In this document: piece by piece, positions 37,184 through 46,518 of the stretch
How the letters are laid out: every line of letters starts with the position of its first letter
Numbering within the stretch: the first letter of the stretch is position 1
Source: Streptomyces actuosus
Lineage (GTDB): Bacteria; Actinomycetota; Actinomycetes; Streptomycetales; Streptomycetaceae
Assembly (NCBI RefSeq): GCF_016921115.1
Contig: NZ_JAFFZS010000002.1
Span: 310,001-374,000 of the forward strand
Direction: 5' to 3'
DNA length: 64,000 bases
Made by a program: the position numbers and the translations under genes
The notes under the pieces: generated by a model
What the model was told of the DNA's origin: nothing
The model's input: only the letters and a program-made list of their open reading frames with translations
The model's database searches: none

Positions 37184-38875
37184 TCAGGCCTGCCGGCGGA
37201 CCTCCACGACACGGAAGCGGTTGGCGACGAACGCGCCGTCGCACAGGGCCGCGTTGGCCGCCGGGTTGCCGCCGGAGCCGTGGAAGTCGGAGAAGGCCGC
37301 GGTCTGGTTGACGTACACCCCGCCGGTGAGGTTGAGGGACAGCTGGGCGGCCTCCTCCAGGCAGACCTCCTCCACGGCCTCTTCGACCTCGGGGTCGGTG
37401 GTGTACGCGCCGACCGTCATCGCGCCCTTCTCGCGGATCGTGCGCCGCAGCAGTTCGATCGCGTCGGTGACGGAGTCGACGGCGACGGCGAAGGAGACCG
37501 GGCCGAAGCACTCGTTCATGTAGGCCGCCTCGGCGTCCGGCTTGGCGCCGTCCAGCTTGACGACGACCGGGGTGCGCACGACCGCGCCGGGGAAGTCGGG
37601 GTTGGCGACCTCGCGGGAGGCGAGGACGACCTCGCCGAGACCGGAGGCGGCCTCCAGGCGGGCCTTGACGTCCGGGTTGACGATGGCGCCGAGCAGGGCG
37701 TTGGCCCGCGCGTCGTCGCCGAGCAGGCCGCCGACCGCGCGGGCGAGGTCGGCGGTGACCTCGTCGAAGGTCTTCGGGCCCTCGTCGGTGCGGATGCCGT
37801 CCCGGGGGATCAGCAGGTTCTGCGGGGTGGTGCACATCTGGCCGCTGTACAGCGACAGGGAGAAGGCCAGGTTGGACAGCATCCCCTTGTAGTCGTCCGT
37901 CGACTCCACGATCACCGTGTTGACGCCGGCCTTCTCGGTGTAGACCTGCGCCTGGGTGGCGTTGGCCTCCAGCCAGTCGCCGAAGGCCGTGGACCCGGTG
38001 TAGTCGATGATGCGGATCTCGGGGCGCGTGGCGAGGTTCTTCGCGATGCCCTCGCCGGGGCGCTCGGCGGTCAGCGCGACCAGGTTGGGGTCGAAGCCCG
38101 CCTCGGTGAGCACCTGGCGGGCGACCTGCACGGTGAGCGCGAGCGGCAGCACGGCGCGCGGGTGCGGCTTGACCACGACGGCGTTGCCGGTGGCGAGGGA
38201 GGCGAACAGGCCCGGGTAGCCGTTCCACGTCGGGAAGGTGTTGCAGCCGATGACCAGGCCGATGCCGCGGGGGACGGGCGTGAACTGCTTGGTGAGCGCG
38301 AGCGGGTCCCGCTTGCCCTGCGGCTTGGTCCACTCCGCCGTCTCGGGGGTGCGGACCTGCTCCACGTACGCGTACGCCACCGCTTCCAGGCCGCGGTCCT
38401 GGGCGTGCGGGCCGCCGGCCTGGAACGCCATCATGAACGCCTGGCCGGAGGTGTGCATGACGGCGTGCGCGAACTCGTGCGTGCGGTCGCTGATCCGCTT
38501 GAGGATCTCCAGGCATACCGCGGCGCGGATCTCCGCCCCCGCGTCGCGCCACGCCCGCAGGCCCGCCTTCATGGCCGGAAGCAGCACGTCGAGGTCGGCG
38601 TGCGGGTACTCCACGCCCAGTTCGATGCCGTACGGCGACACCTCGCCGCCGACCCAGCCGTCCGTGCCGGGCTGGCCGAGGTCGAGCCGGGTGCCCGGCA
38701 GGGCGTCGAAGGCGGCCTTGCCCGCCGCCGCGTCCAGGCTGCCGTTCTCCCCGTAGGCCTTCGGGTGCTCGGGGTGCGGTGACCAGTACGCGCGCGTGCG
38801 GATCGTCTCCAGCGCCTGGTCGAGGGTCGGCCGGTGCTTGGCGATCAGCTCGTGGACGGTCAGTGCGGCGGCCAT
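37184..38875 (-). CDS. paaN: Phenylacetic acid degradation protein PaaN (aldehyde dehydrogenase)
   Basis: 563-aa aldehyde-dehydrogenase-superfamily protein of the actinobacterial PaaN type. Seen: nucleotide-binding KPHPRAVLPLALTVQVA region and catalytic Cys in YSGQMCTTPQNLLIP. In phenylacetate catabolism it oxidises the ring-opening semialdehyde. Divergent from paaH; a TetR-type operator candidate lies between. The ring-epoxidation genes (paaA-E) and ligase paaK are not in this window. Confidence 0.88.
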   Translation of the reverse strand: MAAALTVHELIAKHRPTLDQALETIRTRAYWSPHPEHPKAYGENGSLDAAAGKAAFDALPGTRLDLGQPGTDGWVGGEVSPYGIELGVEYPHADLDVLLPAMKAGLRAWRDAGAEIRAAVCLEILKRISDRTHEFAHAVMHTSGQAFMMAFQAGGPHAQDRGLEAVAYAYVEQVRTPETAEWTKPQGKRDPLALTKQFTPVPRGIGLVIGCNTFPTWNGYPGLFASLATGNAVVVKPHPRAVLPLALTVQVARQVLTEAGFDPNLVALTAERPGEGIAKNLATRPEIRIIDYTGSTAFGDWLEANATQAQVYTEKAGVNTVIVESTDDYKGMLSNLAFSLSLYSGQMCTTPQNLLIPRDGIRTDEGPKTFDEVTADLARAVGGLLGDDARANALLGAIVNPDVKARLEAASGLGEVVLASREVANPDFPGAVVRTPVVVKLDGAKPDAEAAYMNECFGPVSFAVAVDSVTDAIELLRRTIREKGAMTVGAYTTDPEVEEAVEEVCLEEAAQLSLNLTGGVYVNQTAAFSDFHGSGGNPAANAALCDGAFVANRFRVVEVRRQA

Positions 38876-38964
38876 GCGGGACCAACTCCTCGTGTGAAGA
38901 ACTCGCCGTCGAGTTCATGACCTGGGCAGAACATGGGCAGGAACAGCCAGTCGGAGTTAGAGTA

Positions 38965-38978
38965 ACCGAACGATCGGT
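38965..38978. promoter_or_regulatory. Palindrome ACCGAACGATCGGT, candidate TetR operator
   Basis: Arms ACCGA and TCGGT around ACGA, within the 159-bp divergent region between paaN and paaH. Thirteen of fourteen bases match the palindrome at 41844-41857 upstream of bkdA. The TetR regulator at 40549 is the likely ligand (inference). Confidence 0.65.
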
Positions 38979-39034
38979 CGGGACAAGGGGGCCTGCCGCA
39001 TCTGTGGAAAACCCCGTGCGGGAGGATCGCGCTC

Positions 39035-40552
39035 ATGACAGCACTCGACCTCAGCAGCCCCGTGGCCGTCGTCGGCACCGGCACCATGGGCCAGGGCATC
39101 GCCCAGGTCGCTCTGGTCGCCGGCCACCCCGTCCGGCTGTACGACGCCGCCCCGGGGCGGGCCCGGGAAGCGGCCGACGCGATCGGCGTCCGCCTGGACC
39201 GGCTCGTCGCCAAGGACCGGCTCACCGGCGCCGACCGCGACGCGGCGCGCGCCCGCCTGACGCCCGCCGAGAACCTCGCCGACCTGGCCGACTGCGCGCT
39301 CGTCGTCGAGGCCGTCCTGGAGCGGCTCGACGTCAAACAGGAGCTGTTCCGCGCGCTGGAGGAGATCGTCCACGACGACTGCCTGCTCGCCACCAACACC
39401 TCCTCGCTGTCGGTCACCGCCATCGGCGGCGCCCTGCGCAACCCGGGCCGGCTCGTCGGCCTGCACTTCTTCAACCCGGCTCCGCTGCTGCCGCTGGTCG
39501 AGGTCGTCTCCGGCTTCGCCACCGACGTCACCTCCGCCACACGCGCGTACGAGACCGCCCGCGCGTGGGGCAAGACGCCGGTCGCGTGCGCCGACACCCC
39601 GGGGTTCATCGTCAACCGCATCGCGCGGCCCTTCTACGCCGAGGCCTTCGCCGTCTACGAGGCCCAGGGCGCCGACCCCGCCACCATCGACGCGGTGCTG
39701 CGCGAGTCCGGCGGCTTCCGCATGGGCGCCTTCGAACTGACCGACCTGATCGGCCAGGACGTCAACGAGTCCGTCACCCACTCGGTGTGGCAGTCCTTCT
39801 TCCAGGACGTGCGCTTCACCCCCTCGCTCGCCCAGCGGCGCCTGGTCGAGTCCGGACGGCTCGGCCGCAAGAGCGGCCACGGCTGGTACGACCACCGCGC
39901 CGGCGCCGACCGCCCCGAGCCGCACACCGCCGAGCCGCAGCAGCCCCCCGCCTACGTCGTCGCCGAGGGCGACCTCGGCCCCGCCTCCGAACTGCTCGCG
40001 ATGATCCGCGAGGCCGGCATCCGGGTCCGCGAGGAGGACGAGGACAACGGCACCCGCCTGGTGCTGCCCGGCGGCGGCCAGCTGGCCCTCGCCGACGGCC
40101 AGACGTCCGTGGAGTTCCGCGACGTCGTCTACTTCGACCTCGCGCTCGACTACCGCAGGGCCACCCGCATCGCCCTGTCCGCCTCGCAGGACACCTCCCC
40201 GCAGACCCTCGCCGAGGCCACCGGCCTCTTCCAGGCGCTCGGCAAGGACGTCAGCGTCATCGGCGACGTCCCCGGCATGATCGTCGCGCGCACGGTCGCA
40301 CGGATCGTCGACCTCGCGCACGACGCGGTCGCCAAGGGCGTCGCCACCGAGGAGGACATCGACACGGCGATGCGCCTGGGCGTCAACTACCCGCTCGGCC
40401 CCTTCGAATGGAGCCGCCGGCTGGGCCGCAACTGGGCGTACGCCCTCCTCGACGACCTGCACCTGCGCGACCCGTCCGGCCGCTACGCGCCGTCGCTCGC
40501 GCTGTACCGCCACGCGTACGCGTCCGACAAGCGGGAGGTCAGCGGCTCATGA
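39035..40552 (+). CDS. paaH: 3-hydroxyacyl-CoA dehydrogenase PaaH
   Basis: 505-aa enzyme with the NAD-binding motif VVGTGTMGQGIAQVA at the N-terminus, the signature HFFNPAPLLPLVEVV, and two C-terminal 3HCDH domains (the second near residue 405, with MRLGVNYPLGPFEWSRRLG). Oxidises 3-hydroxyadipyl-CoA or related 3-hydroxyacyl-CoA in phenylacetate or fatty-acid breakdown. Stop overlaps the TetR gene start (ATGA), so enzyme and regulator are coupled. Confidence 0.92.
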   Translation: MTALDLSSPVAVVGTGTMGQGIAQVALVAGHPVRLYDAAPGRAREAADAIGVRLDRLVAKDRLTGADRDAARARLTPAENLADLADCALVVEAVLERLDVKQELFRALEEIVHDDCLLATNTSSLSVTAIGGALRNPGRLVGLHFFNPAPLLPLVEVVSGFATDVTSATRAYETARAWGKTPVACADTPGFIVNRIARPFYAEAFAVYEAQGADPATIDAVLRESGGFRMGAFELTDLIGQDVNESVTHSVWQSFFQDVRFTPSLAQRRLVESGRLGRKSGHGWYDHRAGADRPEPHTAEPQQPPAYVVAEGDLGPASELLAMIREAGIRVREEDEDNGTRLVLPGGGQLALADGQTSVEFRDVVYFDLALDYRRATRIALSASQDTSPQTLAEATGLFQALGKDVSVIGDVPGMIVARTVARIVDLAHDAVAKGVATEEDIDTAMRLGVNYPLGPFEWSRRLGRNWAYALLDDLHLRDPSGRYAPSLALYRHAYASDKREVSGS

Positions 40553-41139
40553 CCACCGCCAAGCGCGACGCGTACACGCCCGAGACGCTCCTCTCCGTCG
40601 CCGTTCAGGTCTTCAACGAGCGCGGCTACGACGGCACCTCCATGGAGCACCTCTCGCGGGCGGCCGGCATCTCCAAGTCGTCGATCTACCACCACGTCGC
40701 CGGCAAGGAGGAGCTCCTGCGGCGCGCCGTCAGCCGGGCGCTGGACGGGTTGTTCGGCATCCTCGACGAGGAGCACGCGCGCGAGGGACGGTCCGCGGAC
40801 CGGTTGCAGTACGTGATCCGGCGCATGGTCGAGGTGCTCATCACCGAGCTGCCGTACGTGACGCTGCTCCTGCGGGTGCGCGGCAACACCTCCACCGAGC
40901 GCTGGGCCCTGGACCGCCGCCGCGACTTCGATCACCGTGTCGCGGACCTGCTCAGGGCCGCCGCCGACGACGGTGACGTCCGCGGCGACGTCGAGGTCCG
41001 CCTCGCGACCCGCCTGGTCTTCGGCATGATCAACTCGATCGTGGAGTGGTACCGCCCCGACGGCCGCGGCGCGGGGGAGCGCGAGGTGGGGGACGCGGTG
41101 GTGCGCCTGGTGTTCGGGGGGCTGCGGAAGGCGGAGTGA
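40549..41139 (+). CDS. TetR-family regulator, PaaR-like
   Basis: 196-aa repressor. Helix-turn-helix at residues 15-60 (ERGYDGTSMEHLSRAAGISK, then SSIYHHVAGKEELL); the C-terminal ligand domain has the FadR/PaaR-like EVLITELPYVTLLLRVRGN. Such regulators bind acyl-CoA or phenylacetyl-CoA and release operators of the ACCGN-type. Cotranscribed with paaH. Candidate sites: 38965-38978 and 41844-41857. Confidence 0.88.
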   Translation: MTTAKRDAYTPETLLSVAVQVFNERGYDGTSMEHLSRAAGISKSSIYHHVAGKEELLRRAVSRALDGLFGILDEEHAREGRSADRLQYVIRRMVEVLITELPYVTLLLRVRGNTSTERWALDRRRDFDHRVADLLRAAADDGDVRGDVEVRLATRLVFGMINSIVEWYRPDGRGAGEREVGDAVVRLVFGGLRKAE

Positions 41140-41241
41140 CGGCGCGGTGACGGCGGTCTCCGGGGCCGTCCGGCCCGCGGGCCCGCTCCGTGCGGATGGC
41201 CGGTCCGCGCGTACGCCCGGCCGGTACGGCCGGGATCGGAA

Positions 41242-41742
41242 TCACCCCTGCGGTTCGAGGTCCTCCTCCTCGAAGACCAGCAGGGTGCGCGTGCTGAGGA
41301 CCTCCGGGATGGCCTGGAGGCGGGTGAGGACCACCTCGCGCAGGGCGCGGTTGTCGGGGGTGTGGACCAGCAGCAGGACGTCGAAGTCCCCGCCCACCAG
41401 GGCGATGTGGGAGGCGCCGGGCAGGCGGCGGAGCTGCTCGCGGACCGTGCGCCAGGAGTTCTGCACGATCGTCAGCGTGATGTAGGCCGAGGTGCCCTGG
41501 CCGGCCCGCTCGTGGTCGACGCGGGCCCCGAACCCCCGGATGACGCCGTCCTCGATGAGCCGGTTGATCCGCGCGTAGGCGTTGGCGCGCGACACGTGGA
41601 CCTGCTCCGCCACCGACCGTATCGAGGCGCGCCCGTCGGCCTGCAGCATCCGCAGGATGTCCTCGTCGATCGAGTCCAGCGGACGCGGCGGAGGCAGAGG
41701 GGGACCGGTGTCCGGGCCCTCGGCCATTTGTTCAGATGCCAC
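41242..41742 (-). CDS. bkdR: Lrp/AsnC-family regulator BkdR
   Basis: 166-aa regulator. N-terminal helix-turn-helix (IDEDILRMLQADGRASIRSV, then AEQVHVSRANAYARINRL) and a C-terminal RAM ligand domain (AYITLTIVQ...GGDFDVLLLVHTPD). Divergent from the bkdABC operon, as in Streptomyces and Pseudomonas, where BkdR controls branched-chain keto-acid dehydrogenase in response to amino acids. GTG at 41742 chosen with GAGAGG nine bases before; other in-frame starts exist at 41763 and 41727. Confidence 0.88.
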   Translation of the reverse strand: MASEQMAEGPDTGPPLPPPRPLDSIDEDILRMLQADGRASIRSVAEQVHVSRANAYARINRLIEDGVIRGFGARVDHERAGQGTSAYITLTIVQNSWRTVREQLRRLPGASHIALVGGDFDVLLLVHTPDNRALREVVLTRLQAIPEVLSTRTLLVFEEEDLEPQG

Positions 41743-41843
41743 GTCCCCCCGCCTCTCTACCATGGACGTACTGCATCCATCTCAGGTTGTGGAGGACCGT
41801 TTGTCCACAGCCTGGGGGTGCCTGTAGCCAAAATGTGCCGGCG

Positions 41844-41857
41844 ACCGAACAATCGGT
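41844..41857. promoter_or_regulatory. Palindrome ACCGAACAATCGGT upstream of bkdA
   Basis: Same palindrome as the one between paaN and paaH with one base changed in the centre; 58 bases before the bkdA start. A single perfect DnaA-box sequence TTGTCCACA lies nearby at 41801-41809. Confidence 0.65.
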
Positions 41858-41915
41858 AGGTGAGGCGCATCACAGACGCTGCGCCTCTCAGCCACTCCCA
41901 TGAGGAGGTGCCGTC

Positions 41916-43052
41916 ATGACGGTCATGGAGCAGCGCGGCGCGTACAAGCCGTCGCCGCCGCCCGCCTGGCAGCCCCGCACGGACCCCGCGCCGCTGCTGC
42001 CCGACTCCGAGCCCCACCGCGTCCTCGGCACCGAGGCGGCGGCCAAGGCCGACCCCGCGCTGCTGCGCACCCTGTACACGCAGCTGGTGCGCGGCCGCCG
42101 CTACAACGCGCAGGCGACCGCCCTGACCAAGCAGGGACGTCTCGCCGTCTACCCCTCCAGCACCGGCCAGGAGGCCTGCGAGGTCGCCGCCGCGCTCGCC
42201 CTGGAGGAACGGGACTGGCTCTTCCCCAGCTACCGCGACACCCTCGCCGCGGTGGCCCGGGGCGTCGACCCCGTCGAGACGCTCACCCTCCTGCGCGGTG
42301 ACTGGCACACCGGCTACGACCCCTACGAGCACCGCGTCGCCCCCCTCAGCACCCCCCTCGCCACCCAGCTCCCGCACGCCGTCGGTCTCGCCCACGCCGC
42401 CCGCCTCAAGGGCGACGACGTGGTCGCGCTGGCCATGGTCGGAGACGGCGGCACCAGCGAGGGCGACTTCCACGAGGCCCTGAACTTCGCGGCGGTCTGG
42501 CAGGCCCCGGTCGTCTTCCTCGTCCAGAACAACGGCTTCGCGATCTCTGTGCCGCTCGCCAAGCAGACCGCCGCCCCCTCCCTGGCCCACAAGGCCGTCG
42601 GGTACGGCATGCCGGGCCGCCTGGTCGACGGCAACGACGCCGCCGCCGTGCACGAGGTGCTCACCGACGCCGTGCGCCGCGCACGTGAGGGCGGTGGCCC
42701 GACGCTCGTGGAGGCGATCACCTACCGCCTCGACGCCCACACCAACGCCGACGACGCCACCCGCTACCGCGGTGCCGACGAGGTCGACGCCTGGCGCGAC
42801 CACGACCCGATCCTGCTGCTGGAGCGGGAACTGACCGAGCGCGGTCTGATCGACGAGGACGCGGTCGAGGCCGCCCGCCAGGACGCCGAGGCCTTCGCCG
42901 CCGCCCTGCGCGAGCGCATGAACCAGGACCCGGTGCTCGACCCCATGGACCTCTTCACCGACGTCTACGCCGAACCCACCCCGCAACTGCGCGAACAGCG
43001 GGCCCAGCTGCGCGCCGAGCTCGAAGCCGAGCAGGAAGGGGCGCACGGATGA
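41916..43052 (+). CDS. bkdA: Branched-chain 2-oxoacid dehydrogenase E1 alpha (BkdA)
   Basis: 378-aa subunit with the thiamine-diphosphate motif GDGGTSEGDFHEALNFAAVW ending in VQNNGFAI. Decarboxylates the keto acids of Val, Leu and Ile to feed branched-chain acyl-CoA into fatty acids and polyketide starters. Strong ribosome site GAGGAGGT at about 41900. First gene of bkdABC; length agrees with BkdA (about 380 aa) of S. avermitilis rather than BkdF (about 400). No E3 gene in the window. Confidence 0.92.
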   Translation: MTVMEQRGAYKPSPPPAWQPRTDPAPLLPDSEPHRVLGTEAAAKADPALLRTLYTQLVRGRRYNAQATALTKQGRLAVYPSSTGQEACEVAAALALEERDWLFPSYRDTLAAVARGVDPVETLTLLRGDWHTGYDPYEHRVAPLSTPLATQLPHAVGLAHAARLKGDDVVALAMVGDGGTSEGDFHEALNFAAVWQAPVVFLVQNNGFAISVPLAKQTAAPSLAHKAVGYGMPGRLVDGNDAAAVHEVLTDAVRRAREGGGPTLVEAITYRLDAHTNADDATRYRGADEVDAWRDHDPILLLERELTERGLIDEDAVEAARQDAEAFAAALRERMNQDPVLDPMDLFTDVYAEPTPQLREQRAQLRAELEAEQEGAHG

Positions 43053-44053
43053 CCACCGTCGCCGTCAAGCCGGCCACCATGGCGCAGGCCCTCACGCGCG
43101 CGCTGCGCGACGCGATGGCCGCCGACCCCGCCGTGCACGTACTCGGTGAGGACGTCGGCACGCTGGGCGGTGTGTTCCGGGTCACCGACGGTCTCGCCAA
43201 GGAGTTCGGCGAGGACCGCTGCACCGACACCCCGCTCGCCGAGGCCGGCATCCTCGGCACCGCCGTCGGCATGGCGATGTACGGGCTGCGCCCCGTCGTC
43301 GAGATGCAGTTCGACGCGTTCGCCTACCCGGCGTTCGAGCAGCTGATCAGCCATGTGTCGCGCATGCGCAACCGCACCCGCGGCACGATGCCCCTGCCCA
43401 TCACGGTCCGCGTCCCCTACGGCGGCGGCATCGGCGGCGTCGAGCACCACAGCGACTCCTCCGAGGCGTACTACATGGCGACTCCGGGGCTCCATGTCGT
43501 CACGCCCGCGACCGTCGCCGACGCCTACGGCATGCTGCGTGAGGCCATCGCCTCCGACGACCCGGTCGTCTTCCTCGAACCCAAGCGCCTGTACTGGTCG
43601 AAGGACTCCTGGAACCCTGAGGAGCCGTCGACGGTCGAGCCGATCGGCCGCGCGTCGGTCCGGCGCACCGGGCGGAGCGCCACCCTGATCACCTACGGTC
43701 CGTCGGTGCCGGTCTGCCTGGAAGCGGCCGAGGCCGCGCGCGCCGAGGGCTGGGACCTCGAAGTGGTCGACCTGCGCTCCCTGGTGCCCTTCGACGACGA
43801 GACGGTCTGCGCGTCGGTCAGGCGCACCGGGCGGGCGGTCGTCGTGCACGAGTCGGGCGGGTTCGGCGGTCCGGGCGGCGAGATCGCGGCGCGGGTCACC
43901 GAGCGGTGCTTCCACCACCTGGAGGCACCGGTGCTGCGCGTGGCCGGGTTCGACATCCCCTATCCCCCGCCGATGCTGGAGAGGCACCACCTCCCCGGTG
44001 TGGACCGGATCCTGGACGCCGTGGCGCGTCTGCAATGGGAGGCCGAAGGCTGA
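43049..44053 (+). CDS. bkdB: Branched-chain 2-oxoacid dehydrogenase E1 beta (BkdB)
   Basis: 334-aa transketolase-type subunit with GEDVGTLGGVFRVTDGL, IPYGGGIGGVEHHSDSSEA-type and VDLRSLVPFDDE segments typical of E1 beta. Forms the alpha2beta2 E1 heterotetramer with BkdA. Start overlaps the bkdA stop (ATGA), stop overlaps the bkdC start (TGATG), giving matched translation. Confidence 0.93.
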   Translation: MTTVAVKPATMAQALTRALRDAMAADPAVHVLGEDVGTLGGVFRVTDGLAKEFGEDRCTDTPLAEAGILGTAVGMAMYGLRPVVEMQFDAFAYPAFEQLISHVSRMRNRTRGTMPLPITVRVPYGGGIGGVEHHSDSSEAYYMATPGLHVVTPATVADAYGMLREAIASDDPVVFLEPKRLYWSKDSWNPEEPSTVEPIGRASVRRTGRSATLITYGPSVPVCLEAAEAARAEGWDLEVVDLRSLVPFDDETVCASVRRTGRAVVVHESGGFGGPGGEIAARVTERCFHHLEAPVLRVAGFDIPYPPPMLERHHLPGVDRILDAVARLQWEAEG

Positions 44054-45483
44054 TGGCACAGGTGCTGGAGTTCAAGCTCCCCGACCTCGGGGAGGGGCTC
44101 ACCGAGGCGGAGATCGTCCGCTGGCTGGTCCAGGTCGGGGACGTCGTCGCCATCGACCAGCCGGTCGTCGAGGTCGAGACGGCCAAGGCGATGGTCGAGG
44201 TGCCCTGCCCCTACGGCGGTGTGGTCACCGCCCGCTTCGGCGAGGAGGGCCAGGAGCTGCCCGTCGGCGCGCCGCTGCTGACGGTCGCCGTGGGCGCCCC
44301 GTCCTCGGACGGCCCCGGCGAGCCGGGTGCCGGCAGCGCGGCGGACGCCGGCTCCGGTTCGTCCGCGGCGGGCGGTTCCGGTGCGGCCGAGACCTCGGGC
44401 AACGTCCTCGTGGGCTACGGCACCGGCGCACCCCCGGCGCGGCGACGCCGCGTCCGGTCGGCCACCACCCCGGCGACGCCCCCGTCCCCTGCGGCCGACG
44501 GCGCGCGGAGGGGTGCGCCCGCGGCCCCCACGTCCTCCCCGACGCCGACGGCCACCGTGCCCGTCGCCGCTCCCGGTGAGGGCCCCGTCCCCGTGATCTC
44601 GCCCCTCGTGCGGCGGCTCGCCCGCGAGAACGGCCTGGACCTGCGCCGGCTGCACGGCTCCGGTCCCGACGGCCTGATCCTGCGGGCGGACGTCCAGCAG
44701 GCCGTGCAGGCCGCCCAGGCCGAGCCCGCCGCGCCGACGGCCCCGCAGCCGCAGACGCGGGTGACGCCGGCACGCCCCTCCTCCGCGCCCGAGGGCGGCC
44801 TCCGCGTGCCCCTCAAGGGTGTCCGCGGTGCCGTCGCCGACAAGCTGTCCCGCAGCCGCCGCGAGATCCCGGACGCCACCTGCTGGGTGGACGCCGACGC
44901 GACGGAACTGCTGCGCGCGCGGGCCGCGATGAACGCGGGCGGACGGTCGAAGATCTCCCTCCTGGCTCTGCTGGCCCGCATCTGCACCGCCGGACTCGCC
45001 CGGTTCCCCGAGCTCAACTCCTACGTCGACACCGACGCCCGGGAGGTCGTGCAGCTCGACCACGTGCACCTCGGCTTCGCCGCACAGACCGATCGGGGTC
45101 TTGTCGTCCCCGTCGTGCGGGACGCCCAGGCGCGTGACGCCGAGTCGCTGACCGCGGAGTTCGCGCGGCTGACCGAGGCGGGCCGGGCCGGGGCGCTCAC
45201 ACCGGCCGACCTGACCGGCGGGACCTTCACGCTGAACAACTACGGAGTGTTCGGTGTCGACGGCTCCACGCCGATCATCAACCACCCCGAGGCCGCCATG
45301 CTCGGCGTCGGCCGCATCATCCCCAAGCCGTGGGTGCACGAGGGCGAGCTCGCGGTCCGGCAGGTCGTCGAGCTGTCGCTCACCTTCGACCACCGGGTGT
45401 GCGACGGCGGTACCGCGGGCGGCTTCCTGCGGTACGTCGCCGACTGCGTCGAACAGCCGGCGGTGCTCCTGCGCACACTGTGA
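44053..45483 (+). CDS. bkdC: Branched-chain 2-oxoacid dehydrogenase E2 (BkdC)
   Basis: 476-aa dihydrolipoamide acyltransferase. Lipoyl domain at 5-80 with Lys45 in VETAKAMVEV; Ala/Pro-rich linker; peripheral-subunit-binding domain near 178-218 (SPLVRRLARENGLDL); catalytic domain ending with LTFDHRVCDGG (His/Asp active site). Core of the complex, passing the acyl group to CoA. Confidence 0.93.
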   Translation: MAQVLEFKLPDLGEGLTEAEIVRWLVQVGDVVAIDQPVVEVETAKAMVEVPCPYGGVVTARFGEEGQELPVGAPLLTVAVGAPSSDGPGEPGAGSAADAGSGSSAAGGSGAAETSGNVLVGYGTGAPPARRRRVRSATTPATPPSPAADGARRGAPAAPTSSPTPTATVPVAAPGEGPVPVISPLVRRLARENGLDLRRLHGSGPDGLILRADVQQAVQAAQAEPAAPTAPQPQTRVTPARPSSAPEGGLRVPLKGVRGAVADKLSRSRREIPDATCWVDADATELLRARAAMNAGGRSKISLLALLARICTAGLARFPELNSYVDTDAREVVQLDHVHLGFAAQTDRGLVVPVVRDAQARDAESLTAEFARLTEAGRAGALTPADLTGGTFTLNNYGVFGVDGSTPIINHPEAAMLGVGRIIPKPWVHEGELAVRQVVELSLTFDHRVCDGGTAGGFLRYVADCVEQPAVLLRTL

Positions 45484-45534
45484 CGGCCCGCCCCCCGCGT
45501 TTTCCCCGAGAGCCCGGGCCCGCATACTCGGGGG

Positions 45535-46518
45535 GTGACCGTCGACCAACCGACCGGCCTCCGTGGCACCGGTCCCGACCCCGCGCCGGGACCGGTCGCC
45601 GGCGTCGGTGAGGCCCGCGGCTCCTTCGACGCCGTCGTCCTCGCCGGGGGCGCCGCCCGGCGGCTCGGGGGTGCCGACAAGCCCGGCGTGCGCGTGGGCG
45701 GGCGGGCGCTGCTGGACCGCGTGCTCACGGCCTGCGCCGGTGCCGGCACGACGGTCGTCGTCGCCGACCCCCGCCCCACCGTCCGGCCGGTGCGCTGGGC
45801 CCGCGAGGAGCCGCCCGGCGGCGGCCCGCTGGCCGCACTCGACACCGGACTGCGGCACATCAGGGCCGATCATGTCGTCGTCCTCTCCGCCGACCTGCCC
45901 TTCCTCGCCGCGCCGACGGTCCGGCGGCTGGTGTCCGCCCTGCGGACCACCGGCGCCGACGGCGCGCTGCTCACCGACGGCGGCGGACGGGACCAGCCCC
46001 TCGTCGCCGCCTACCGGTCCGCTGCCCTGCGCCGCGGGCTCGCCGCGCTCACCGACGCGCACACCGGCCTGACCGGTCTGCCGCTGCGCAGACTGACCGC
46101 CGCGCTCGACCTCACCCGTGTCCCGGACCCCGTCGCCTCCTTCGACTGCGACACCTGGGACGACATCGCCACCGCCAGGGCACGCATCAGGGAGCATGGG
46201 CACGTGTTGGATGAATGGATCTCCGCAGTCAAGGACGAGCTGGGCATCGACCTCGCCGTCGACACCAAGCTCCTGCTCGACCTCGCCCGGGACGCCGCTC
46301 ACGGCGTGGCCCGCCCCGCGGCCCCGCTGACCACCTTCCTCGTCGGCTACGCCGCCGCGCAGGCCCAGGGTGGCCCCGAGGCCGTCGCCGAGACCGCCCG
46401 CAGGGCAGCCGCCCTGGCGCGACGCTGGGCCGAGGAGTCCGGCACCGAGGAGTCCGGCACGGCCGGGGCCGAGGGCGCGCCCGGTACCGCACCCGACAAC
46501 CGCCCGGACGCCGGATGA
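45535..46518 (+). CDS. MobA-like nucleotidyltransferase fused to DUF6457-type domain
   Basis: 327-aa protein. Residues 30-210 have the MobA fold: VVLAGGAARRLGGADKP (NTP-binding), GGPLAALDTGL and SADLPFL. Residues 220-300 (LDEWISAVKDELGIDL onward) match a small helical DUF6457-type domain. MobA attaches GMP to molybdopterin; adjacency to moeA supports molybdenum-cofactor work. Start GTG at 45535. The fusion is common in actinomycetes but its purpose is unknown. Confidence 0.82.
   Translation: MTVDQPTGLRGTGPDPAPGPVAGVGEARGSFDAVVLAGGAARRLGGADKPGVRVGGRALLDRVLTACAGAGTTVVVADPRPTVRPVRWAREEPPGGGPLAALDTGLRHIRADHVVVLSADLPFLAAPTVRRLVSALRTTGADGALLTDGGGRDQPLVAAYRSAALRRGLAALTDAHTGLTGLPLRRLTAALDLTRVPDPVASFDCDTWDDIATARARIREHGHVLDEWISAVKDELGIDLAVDTKLLLDLARDAAHGVARPAAPLTTFLVGYAAAQAQGGPEAVAETARRAAALARRWAEESGTEESGTAGAEGAPGTAPDNRPDAG

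Noticed and set aside
41801..41809. Single DnaA box near bkdA
   Set aside because: One isolated match is expected by chance over 64 kb; only the clustered boxes at 10430-10643 are reported.
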